Of a stretch of DNA of 36,789 bases, positions 1-10,300 are shown piece by piece. The notes below the pieces were generated by a model. It worked only from the letters and a program-made list of their open reading frames with translations. It ran no database searches and was not told the DNA's origin. Where the stretch lies: positions 1 to 36,789 of the forward strand of contig JAISEJ010000176.1 in the NCBI GenBank assembly GCA_031264155.1, given 5' to 3'. The first letter of the stretch is position 1; every line of letters begins with the position of its first letter. The position numbers were made by a program, and so were the translations under genes. This DNA is from Tannerella sp. GTDB lineage: Bacteria > Bacteroidota > Bacteroidia > Bacteroidales > Tannerellaceae.

Positions 1-80
1 CCGGTAATGCGCTTCGTTGCGCAGATAACTGAAATGAACCGTTAAGATTTTCATTTGAATTATGAATTTTGATTGACTGT

Positions 81-395
81 CCACGACCGTGGAAAACATG
101 AATGACATGTCATTTATAAAATCCACGACCGTGGAAAACATGAATGACATGTCATTTATAAGATCCACGACCGTGCAAAGCATGAATGACATCTCATTTA
201 TAAGATCCACGACCGTGGAAAACGTGAGTGACATGTCATTTATAAGATCCACGACCGTGCAAAGCATGAATGACATCTCATTTATAAAATCCACGGCTGT
301 GGAAAGTGATTTTGACATCCCAAACACGAAATCCACAGTTGCAGGGAGCGTTTTTAACATTTCCGGCATGAAAATCGTCGTCCCGGCAAGCGTCC
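81..395. repeat. Tandem array of 42-bp palindromic repeats (array 1)
   Basis: CCAC-initiated units begin at 81, 123, 165, 207, 249, 291 and 333, a strict 42-bp period; the last two are diverged and a faint further copy may start near 375. A typical unit contains two dyads: CCACGACCGTGG (81-92 in the first) and the perfect palindrome ATGACATGTCAT (102-113). Their centres are 21 bp apart, so symmetry centres recur every 21 bp. There are no unique spacers, so this is not a CRISPR array. The period is a multiple of three and one frame stays open through the array, giving a 14-residue peptide repeat (STTVENMNDMSFIR type). Whether DNA structure or peptide is selected cannot be decided here. Confidence 0.9.
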
Positions 396-412
396 CGCAT
401 CTGCCGGCGTGA
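98..412 (+). CDS. Possible small repeat protein encoded by array 1
   Basis: An open frame runs through array 1 and ends in TGA at 410-412. From the ATG at 98 it would encode 104 aa, almost wholly 14-residue repeats (two heptads such as STTVENM and NDMSFIR) that decay toward the C-terminus. An in-frame TGA at 74-76 sits just before the array, so there is no non-repetitive N-terminus, signal peptide or clear ribosome binding site; the other possible start is GTG at 89. Repeats whose length is divisible by three keep a frame open by chance, and the palindromes also leave a frame partly open on the other strand. I do not recognise a family. It could be an untranslated DNA repeat or the tail of a decayed repeat protein like the one at 36052. 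Confidence 0.25.
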   Translation: MNDMSFIKSTTVENMNDMSFIRSTTVQSMNDISFIRSTTVENVSDMSFIRSTTVQSMNDISFIKSTAVESDFDIPNTKSTVAGSVFNISGMKIVVPASVPHLPA

Positions 413-600
413 GACCCGACGCTGCGACAAATGCGCCGGGAGTTTTGCAGAAAGGAAAATGAGTTGATTTTATTATTTTAAACAGCATATCCGTTATATT
501 TTCGAAAGGCGAAGACAAGTATTTTTTTCTGATTTCAAAGTTTCCTTTCGGTTTTTTTCAGCGATTCGGCAATTATGCTGCGCACGGCATAAGCTTATAC

Positions 601-628
601 GTGAAGACGCGATGCGCCGCGTCTCTAC
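601..628. repeat. 28-nt imperfect palindrome, GTAGAGACGC family
   Basis: Read on the minus strand the element starts GTAGAGACGCGGCG and ends GCGTCTTCAC, an imperfect 28-nt palindrome. It has the same length and outer arms (GTAGAGAC, with GTCTCTAC or a one-base variant) as the elements at 1006-1033 and 25996-26023, but a different core. It is a dispersed extragenic palindrome; there is no T-tract to suggest a terminator. Confidence 0.7.
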
Positions 629-736
629 TCCGCCGTCTCGGCCATGCCTGTACTTCACACAGGATAAAATGGCGAGATAAGAGTATTTTGCAAATCATAC
701 TGTGCGCGGCCCGGTTATGTGCATGACAGGCTGACA

Positions 737-922
737 CCGGAAGGCGTCCGAAGTTGATAAACCCGGATGCAGTCCGGGGAGAAACGTCCCTCTTTATCCT
801 CAACTCCGAAGCGGGTTGAACGCCTTTGCGGTATAGCATACGGACGGAGGGTTGAAAAGGCTTTCATTGCAGTTCAACCCCCGGATTGCACCCGGGGTTT
901 ATCCGAATCAGACGCCTTCCGG
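737..922. mobile_element. MITE-like element with about 43-nt imperfect terminal inverted repeats
   Basis: The left end (737-779) starts CCGGAAGGCGTC and runs through GATAAACCCGGATGCAG; the right end (878-922) read in reverse complement starts with the same CCGGAAGGCGTC and continues GGATAAACCCCGGGTGCA. The arms match over most of about 43 positions and each contains a smaller hairpin (CCCGGA/TCCGGG on the left, CCCCGG/CCGGGG on the right). The roughly 100-bp interior encodes nothing recognisable. Size, terminal inverted repeats and lack of a gene fit a miniature inverted-repeat element or composite REP sequence; no target-site duplication was confirmed. Confidence 0.6.
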
Positions 923-1005
923 CATCCGGCCGCAATCGTGAAGCCATGCACGAAACCATCCCGCGTGCAGCATATCCGGCAATCCGCCGGGGATTGCATC
1001 GCCCG

Positions 1006-1033
1006 GTAGAGACAGGGCATGTCCTGTCTCTAC
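1006..1033. repeat. 28-nt palindrome, GTAGAGACAGGG family
   Basis: The arms are GTAGAGACAGGGCA and its near-complement TGTCCTGTCTCTAC, one mismatch from a perfect 28-nt palindrome. It is nearly identical to the perfect copy at 25996-26023, so this is a dispersed family and not a chance hairpin. Confidence 0.85.
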
Positions 1034-1237
1034 ATTCCGCATCATACGGTTGCTAACCTTTTCCCCTTTTTTCCCCGTTTATGAGGCCGGCTTCCGCAAC
1101 GGACGGGCTGCGGCAATTTGCAATGCACCCATCGGTAAACGCCGTGTAATGATGGCGCATTTGCGCAAATCCGGGTACAAATATTTGCTGCGGATAATAC
1201 AACTGTTGAAAAAAAACGCAAAAAAAAACCGTAAAAA

Positions 1238-1269
1238 TTTGTTTAGCATCAGAATGAACATTATCTTTA
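1238..1269 (+). promoter_or_regulatory. Probable promoter of the giant secreted-protein gene
   Basis: TTTG at 1238-1241 is followed after 20 nt by TATCTTTA at 1262-1269, one base off the Bacteroidota minus-7 consensus TAnnTTTG. It lies about 115 bp before the ATG at 1384. It is the best match in the upstream region but imperfect. Confidence 0.5.
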
Positions 1270-1383
1270 CCCCCTCAATTGCGTGTCCTTGGCAATGGAA
1301 AGGGATAAGCTGTTGTTTTTTTTCAGATGATAATTGTAGAGTGCTGGATTGAGGTGAAAGCAAACAAATATAATAAAATAAAT

Positions 1384-4300
1384 ATGAAAAAAAATCTTAC
1401 AAATTTAATTGCATGCGCAGCATTAATGCTGCTCGCTTGCGGAACTGCTGTTGGGCAGACATATTGGGGTTTCGGGTGTGACTGTAACGGTGGAACGTAT
1501 GACGTTGATGATTCATTTTCTTACGACGACGGACTGAATATTAATGGTAACAGGTATACTTATTACTTTGAATACCCAGTTCCAGCTAGCGGACGCCCAA
1601 CCTTTGGTGGTCATAATACGTCGAGTCCATATCCATCTGCCAACACGACACTTTATTGGGATAGTAGTGATAATCTGATGGTAATACAATGGCATTGGAC
1701 AGGAGGATGCACAAATGAATATCCTCTGGGTACCTGTATAGCGTGGAATTGGACTTTACAAATTGACAGAGAAGAACATGTTTCCTATCCTACCAACTTA
1801 TACCCTTCGCAATATCATTGCAAGAGTGGTTATGTTAAACGTACTGATGGCCATTTGACACAAAATCCTACCCATACGCATGGTATAATAACTGTAAATG
1901 TAAATTCTGTCGCTGCTTGTGGTTCCACACATTTTGGATGGCTCTATTGGGGAAGTCCTACATGGGGACATTATGGGTATACATATGATCCATTAACATT
2001 TGATTGGATTTCCAATTCATCAAATGATGGTCAACATGCTCTTACTAATAACGAAGGTCATTTCATCCTTACGAATAATGTTAACATGCGTTTGAAAGGC
2101 TCACCTCAATTCCGGACTAGTCCATCAAATATTCCTCTTGACAAACAATATCTTAAGTTTGGTAGTGGCTACTCCATTCGTTTTGATCAAACGTTTTCAG
2201 GTACCAGTACCGCAGTAGTCTCCGGCCAACAATCTCATCTGGCAGCAGATATAGGAACAGGTAATACCATCGGCCTTTGGGAGGGTACACTCTTTCCTTT
2301 AACATTTGTAAATGGAGGAACATTGCTTCTTGGCCCGAAGGGAGACGATCAGGATCTGATATTCCTTAAGCCCGGAGGTGGAACCATATCTGTAAAAAAT
2401 TATTTTTGTTGCAGTTCATCTGATACCGACCCCTTATGGGAACACCACGGCATACATTTTAATGTAGGAGGTATTACAAATACCTCTGCTTCTCAGATTA
2501 ACATTGAGAATGAATGTATTGTTGCCTGTGGTACTAATGATATTGCAGTCTATAATGATAATGCATGGCTGATTCTGGATGGAGACCAACTCCCCAATCT
2601 ATGGAAAGGCAATGTACTGGCATCGGCATGGGGGCATGTACGCATTGATACAATCGTAACCGCTAACACTGACGCAAAAACTCACGAAATAAGGTCTCAT
2701 AATAACGCATTGACTTTTATGAATAATTTTTCAGTGACAAACTCTCACGATGAGGCTCATGAATACTATCATGTGGACGGTGATTGCTGCGAATCCTATA
2801 TTTCTGCGGGCGGCACGCAGTCCTACACCTTTACTGGGATTGGCGGAAAATTAGACATGGTTACCGCAACAGGCACAATCGAAATGGCGGAAACATTTAA
2901 TTTTGCCGGAAAGGGGAACAACAATAAATTAAACATGCTTGGAGATGGCGGCATAAAGATTGACGGCGCTGATACTGTTAAAACAATAGACGAAGGTCAT
3001 GCCCGCTTCTATTCCGAAAGCGGCCCCATCTGGATGGGATCAACTCTGGAACATCTACAGGAAGGGACTGTAAATGGAGACAAAGGCCTTACCCTATGGG
3101 CTAACGGCGACGTCTATTGCCCTCCATATCCTCTTGTTTGTATGCCCGGTGGATATGTGCGGGTAGACGGTTCTATATCATCTACAAATACAGGTTTTGG
3201 TTTGGATACAATCCGGTCTTTTAAAGATTCGGTTAATTTAAATTCAGGTATTGCATATTCCGGTGAGAATGGCAAGTTATGGATTGACGGACATCTTTCC
3301 GTTAATATCAAAGGCAAACATGATGGCACAAATCCGGATCTTCCCACAGGTATAGTTTTAGGTGCCGCCCGGGGAGGAAACGAAGGCGTTTATATTCATC
3401 GCACGGGAGCAGGCAGTGATTCGATTCATTCCAAGGGAGGACATATATACGTATCAGACCCGTTTACCTATTGGCAAAATCTCCTCCTCACCGGCAGCAG
3501 CAATGGCCTGACGCTTTTTGCCGAAGGAGCGTGTGATGCTGTGACTTGTGATAATCCGTCGATTCCGATTCATGGATATATTGCATTAGACAGTTCCGTT
3601 ACAACAAAAAATTCCGACGAAGGTTATGTATTAATAAAATCACTGAACGATCATGTTACTTTGGGACATGGTATGGTTCATGAAGGGATAAACGGAAATC
3701 TTGATATTTTCGGAAATAAATATGTCGATATAAAGGATGGTTATAATAGCGGCAAGGAACAGTCCACCAATCCCGATATAACATTGCCAGCTGTCCTTGA
3801 TTCGATCGGCTTGTATATTTACCGTAACGGTACAGGTAACGACAATATTATCTCGGATGCAGGTCACATTTATATATACAAGTCACTTACGTACGATCAA
3901 GCAGTAGCTGCCAATGGCGGTTCGGGTTTGACTGTAAATGCACAGGGAGATTGCGTGACAGCAGTTGACTGTTACGGTCAGGTTGGAGGCTTTGTCAAAA
4001 TAGACAGCGCCGTTACCACTACCAATATAGGTAATGGGTTCACCGTTATTAAATCCGATAATCATTATGTAGAGATGAATGGAGGCTTTGTACATACAGG
4101 CGTTGACAGCAGTCTTCTGGTTTCCGGTAAAACAAAGGTAGATATCAATAACGCATATCCGGCAGATTACTTTCATTCCGCCATATCATCCGCCATACCG
4201 GTTCCGGGAATATCCGGCCAAAGAGAAGGTGTTTATATTCTTCGTACGGGAACAGGCAGTGATACTATCATTTCAAGTGGCGGTCATGTAAACGTTACTG

Positions 4301-7300
4301 ATCCTTTCTTTTATGAACAAAAACAAAATGTTAGTACGACGAGCGGTCTTGCCATATTGGCAGAGGGGGCTTGTGAGGTAGTTCTTCCTTGTGGTGAGCT
4401 AGGCTATGTATGGTTACAGAACGATGTATGGACGAAAAACGTTTCGGAAGGTCCGACTACAATCCAATCTAATAATCATTATGTCCGTATCGGTGAAGAT
4501 AGTCGCAATCCTGACCATACCGGAGCTCGTTTTACCCATTTGGGAGTAAGCGGCAATTTGAATATTCTTGCAAAGGGTGAGAGTGGTGCATGTGGTCCGA
4601 TTTGTGATAATATTGAATGGACTCTTTGGGAGCATTATAATAACATACCTCATTCTGGACGCAGTTATGTCTGGATTGGTAATGATGTAAAAATTACCAT
4701 GGACGGAACCAATGGTACAGGAATAGACGGTAATGCCGTTATCCGTTCTTATAACGACGTTGTTAATATGGATGATTCCGTAACATTTACAGATGCGAAT
4801 GGCGCCAATTTCTTAGTGGATGGCGAATATGGTATTCGTACACTTGGTCCGACAGCCTTGACAAACAACAAATATACCCCGTCGCCGGCTAATGGTTTAA
4901 CCATTGGAACTACTTCGGGTTACGCTACTGCCGGGCAGGGGTTTGTTACTTATCTTTCCCAAAGTGGTTATGTTGATTTCGGCAAAGCTCCCGATATAAG
5001 CGATGAAGCCAATTTTAATACTCCATTCCTGTATACGGCAGGAGAGAGTGAGAATGCGCTGTTGATCGAAGGAGATTTCCGCGTATTCTTTGGCGATTCG
5101 ACAACAATTACGATGGGCAGGAGTACTAGTCCCAGTACCGTCTTCGGTAATGCAAAAATTTATTCGCCTGAGGGTTGGATTAAATTTGCAGATACTTTAG
5201 GATATACGGGAACAGAAGGCAATCTTATCATTTACGCAAATGGCACTAACGCAAGCACCCGTTCCGACCTGCTTCAGACTCTTGGATGTATCGATCACGC
5301 CGGTTTTATTTTATTTGACAGCATTACGAAGATTTCATATCCTAATCAATTGGATATGGGTATCACATGGATACATTCCAGTAATGATGATGTTGTAATC
5401 GGCGATATGTTTACGTATGAAAGTGGAGAACCAGCAAGTCACCCGTATGAAAACGGCGAATTTATCATGCAGGCAGGCCAGGATATCTATGGAAAGAGTT
5501 TTGATGATACGATTCATTTTATACAACGGGGCGACAGCAGCATCCTTCTGGAAGCTCAAAAAACGATTCGCCTGCAACAAATGCTGTACATTGATCGTGA
5601 AAAGGCGCTGCAAGGCGATATAACCTTTAAAGCAGGTTATCCAACATTTGCGGAACCGGCAGATGCTATGGCTCCACATGAAGCCTCTTTCAGAGACTAT
5701 ATGCCGTCGGCAATGCTGATAAAAGATAATGCGACAGGATACTGGAATCCGGGAGACTGTGGCACTCATGATTATATAAACCGGTATGAGGGCCATGATA
5801 CGGGCAGCGATATATGGTTTGAAGGCCGTGTTTGGCTTGATCTTACACAATCCACGAAGCCGAATAATAATATTAAGACCACATTCCGCGCATTCAATTC
5901 CATCTTTATTGATTCCACTTTCGTATATGAGCAATATGTTAGCGAAGGAGGAGACATATTGCTGTTTGCCGAAACCGGGAACATCGAAGCGGCAGTAACC
6001 CGTCAAGACGCAAGTGAATTTCCGACAACCGGTTATATTGCAGACGATACGGTACGATTCGACATTCAAAATATAGATTTTAATAAAGAAATCCGCATTC
6101 AGGCAGGCAATCAGGTCTGGGATGGAGATGAAGATGACCAACCGACGAACTTGCTTACCTGCTGGAAAAAAGGAGACGTAGTGGGTGCTGAATATAACGG
6201 CAATATCCTGTACAATAAACCTTTCATAATGGATAACAGAGGCAAGGGATATACGATTCTATCGGCTGCCCGCGACATTGAAACCCAGGTCATGGCTCCG
6301 TTTATCTTTACTTATAACGGCGGACATCAGGCATCGGGCGATCTGGACGTCACAGCCGGCCGTCATATAGAAACTCATGCCATGATGCAGTTTAATTATC
6401 CTGATGATGAAAACCAGGCAAATGTAACATTGGAAGCCGGCCGTCTGGATACCACTGACATGATTGCAAGTAATGCGTTGTGTAAAACAATCGAAGAAGG
6501 AACGACGCTGGCAGACATCAACGGCGACGCTTTCAATCCTGACGTACGAACGGGAGGAAAACCTGACGGTAACCCGGCGATAAACAATGAATTTGCCGCA
6601 GGAGGAAAAGGACACGGCAGTATATTGCTCTTCGACTCTCTCGAATTTAACTACGACGGTGCAGGAACAGTCCTGTTAGTCGCTGAAAACGGCAATATAG
6701 AATCCGATCCTTATCTCCACAAGACTCCTGGAGGACCGGCCAATCCGGGTCAAGGCGGTAATACAGGGAATTGGGGCAACGGCTACAACACCTTGTCGTC
6801 GCTCGACCCGATTCAGCATGACGCCCAGTTAACATTCAACCACGGCGGGTCAGGCATTACGCAGTTAAAGGCTATCGACATCAAACTGCACGACAAGATT
6901 TCTTACCTGGCTACTCAACAAGCTAACAAGAAGAATGGTCAGTTCTATATCACGGCTTATGATTCCGTTCTGACGCGCAATTTGCAGTATGAGAATCACA
7001 CGGATACGGGAAGCGTGTTTATCACAACGGCCAAGTACAAGAGTACCCTTTGTGACGTTGTAGAATATGATTGTGCACTCGGAGGCCCGGGCATACATCA
7101 GGGACATATCGTGCTGGGTTACGGCGCAGACTGTGATAATGAGAATATGAACGACAGCATTATCTTCGATTATAACCGCCTTGGCACGAACAATGCAACG
7201 ACAGGCGGAAACATCCACATCCTTGCAGGATTCGAAGGCTTTGAGAGAAACCGCATAACCGGGAAGCCGAACAGCACGGAACTGTTCAAGGACGATAAAA

Positions 7301-10300
7301 CGGGTATGGACAAGGACAAAGGCAAAGGATACGGTGGAAACATTACATTCGATTATACGGAATTTTACATGCCGACCGGAAGCGGTACGACGGGCGGTTT
7401 CACGGAAATCCGCACGCCGAACGGAAATATCTGGGGTAAGGATTCGATCCTCTACCGCGGCGTAAACGGCGATTTCCTTGTAGACGCAGGCCAAGGTTCG
7501 ACGGACGACCTGAGGGCGATCCGCTGGAGGAGCATGGAAGGCGCCTTATGTATCGGCGGCTCCGAAGACATCCTGAACACCGACATAAAGGATAATTGCG
7601 GCGACACCGCTTTGTGGCGTACCGGCAATATCATGATGAAGGGCGCAACATTGAATTTCGGAAAACCGAGCACAACGGCAGTAGGAACCGGAAACGCAAT
7701 ATTCCGCACACGCGAAGGCTTCATTGATACCTACGACGCATTTACGGTAGACAGTATGGCAGGCAACCTGCTGAAATATGCAGGAATGGAAAATACAATA
7801 GAACGCCGGAAGAACAACTGGGGCGACGTAAGCGAACGCGACTTCCGTTATACCCCGGTGAAGGAAAGCGGAAGCGTCTTCTTCGGTGCAGACGACAATG
7901 TCATGCTGAACTACGGAAACAGCAACCTGGACTACTGGAATTATGGAGACAAAACGACGGGAAGTCCGGGAAATCCGGGAAATTATGACATAACCGGTTT
8001 CCGCGGTCATAAGCTGAACAACGTAAATAATCCCTATTATTATACGTCTTATGAAGGTTACATAGAGGATCTATGCTACGCAACGTTCAACGTAAACGTT
8101 GACGGGTATATGTTCTACCGCAATGACTACAATCCGCGCCGAAATTTACATCTGTTGTACAGAGGTTGCGAGGGCAGCGACTGTTCCGGTCTCACGGGCG
8201 ACTGTAAGACGACATCGAACGGAGCGCGCGACCTTGCGTTTAACTTCGACGAAGACATTCAGGGCGCAAAGGTACAGTCCGGCGGTCTGGCCGTAGTGGC
8301 TTCAAACTATATCGACCTGTTTACCAAATTCACCTATCGGGGTGGCGAAGGAAGCGGACTGGGCGCTGTGCCGGGCATGAACAACCTTCACGGCGAATCG
8401 GTATCCGGCTATGGCCTGTATATCAAATCGCAGTACAATGGCGAAGGTAACAACCACCCGGAAAAACGCCGCGCAACATGCGAAAACTGTGACGGAACAT
8501 CGTCATGGCCGATCGGTGGCGGTACCAGCATCGCAATTCCCGAAATGACGTACATCGGTTTCCACGACGACGCCCGCATTCATACGAACAATCAGAAATC
8601 CCTGCTGGAAGCGCCCGTCATCGAGTTCTTCGGCCATGCCGAATTAGACAGCGAAACGGAGAAGGGCAGCAAGACGAAAATCACGCTGAAAGGCGACAGC
8701 CTCATCTTCCACGACAGCGTCATCTTCGACGGCACCAGCATCGATCTGACTCCTTTCACGACGGACGCCACTCAGCGCGCAAACGACATGCGCTACGGCG
8801 TAATCAACGACCGCGGCAACACGGCAAACTACAGCTTCTACGGCCCGGCTATCGAAATGGAAGACCGCGTGCTTCCGGTGATCGAACTGGGCTACCAGCG
8901 CTGCACCGAACCGGGCACAGCTCCGAACCTCGCTCCGAACGTACGCTCAATGAACGGTAAAGAAAGAACGCCGGCGGTCGGAGGCGACGTCATCGTAGCT
9001 TTCAAGCACGGCTATTCCATGCCGATCTTCAACAGCGTCGTTGCGAACAATGCAAGGATTTCGTTCATCAGCGATTCGCTTGACGGCGTGACCGGCGGCG
9101 AATACATTGACGCTTTCATCCGCACCGACCTGCTCCGCATCCGGAACAAGGTAGAATTTTACACCGACCCGCAGCAGCCGATCAACCGTTCGGGCAAATT
9201 CGTAATGGCTACGCCGGCTCAGATGGATGACCAGATGGTTGATCCGGGCATGTATACGCGCCACCTGCACACCGAACCGGGTAGCGAGTTGAGCATACCG
9301 GGCGAAGATTCGCTGATCGTTGTTGCTACTACCGTGGTAGGCGGTTACGGTGAAATTCATGAAAACGTATTTGTGAAAGCGAACGCTACGCTGGCTCCGG
9401 GTTTTGCTTCCTTAATGGAAGGCGACTGCCAGACGCCTTATCACCAGGGTAAACTGACGATACATAATCTCCAGATGGAAAAGGACGCCGTCCTCCGCAT
9501 CTCGATTAACTATGCAACGTGCGTGCAGGAAAACGGAGAAGTAGTAAGCTGTATGCAGACCGACTTGTTGGAGGTACAGGATACGGTATTCTTCACGGAA
9601 GGAAAAGTGCCGTTGACGGTATTGCCGGAAACGGAAACGCTGCTCCCGGGCTGTTACCTGTTTATGACTTATGGCGATTCGCTGGGAGTAAGCCGGGAAT
9701 ATGTGAAGAACTTCGTACTGACGACGCAGCGTTACAAGGATAGTTATTACACCCTGGACTTCTCGGAAGCAGGAAAAGTGTACTTGTGCGTGACGGAGTT
9801 CCCGATACCGGAAGTACAGCGTTACGTAGACCTTCCGGCAGTAGAAGGCGTAACTACCGTACCGGGGCCGCGCCGCCACTACGTTAAGGGTAATAAGAAT
9901 TTCACCTTCACCGCAACGTTCACGGGCGCTCCGCTGAAAGTAACTGCAACCGGTTTCTATTCGGGCTGGATACTCGACCTGGACAATACGGCGAAAATAT
10001 TGGGAAACAATTATTATGAATATACGATCTATCAGGTGGTAGAGCCTTGGACGGTCTATATCGGCCCGGATGCATCCACCGTATCGAACGAGTTCGTTAC
10101 CGGCAAGCAGCGTGTATGGGCGTACCGGAATACATTGTATATAAACTCCGAAAAGAGCGACGTCGTAAGTATCTATAACATAACCGGCGTCCTGAACAAA
10201 AAGATGGAAATCCCCGAAGGCGTAAGCAAGTTTACGCTGGAGAGAGGCGCTTATGTAGTGACCCTGAAAGACGGTTCGATACACAAGATAATCATCAGAT

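Larger units (their letters stand above)
413..1383. other. Long region without a convincing gene, rich in palindromes
   Basis: About 970 bases separate array 1 from the giant secreted-protein gene. I find no ORF with a credible start, family motif or codon pattern. The stretch holds two 28-nt palindromes (601-628 and 1006-1033), a 186-bp inverted-repeat element (737-922), an AT-rich zone after 1180 and a probable promoter at 1238-1269. It looks like an intergenic accumulation of small non-coding repeats. Confidence 0.7.

Noticed and set aside
81-395. CRISPR array
   Set aside because: The whole 42-bp unit repeats, with no variable spacers, and no cas genes are nearby. The same holds for 36144-36395.
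1050-1363. Small ORFs on both strands before the giant gene
   Set aside because: They overlap each other, the 1238-1269 promoter region and an A-run, and show no motif or credible start context.
9412-10284. 290-aa open frame on the minus strand inside the giant gene (also 5335-6141 and 6865-7494)
   Set aside because: They are antisense to an unbroken coding frame, have no family motif, promoter or ribosome binding site, and are explained by the codon bias of the sense gene.
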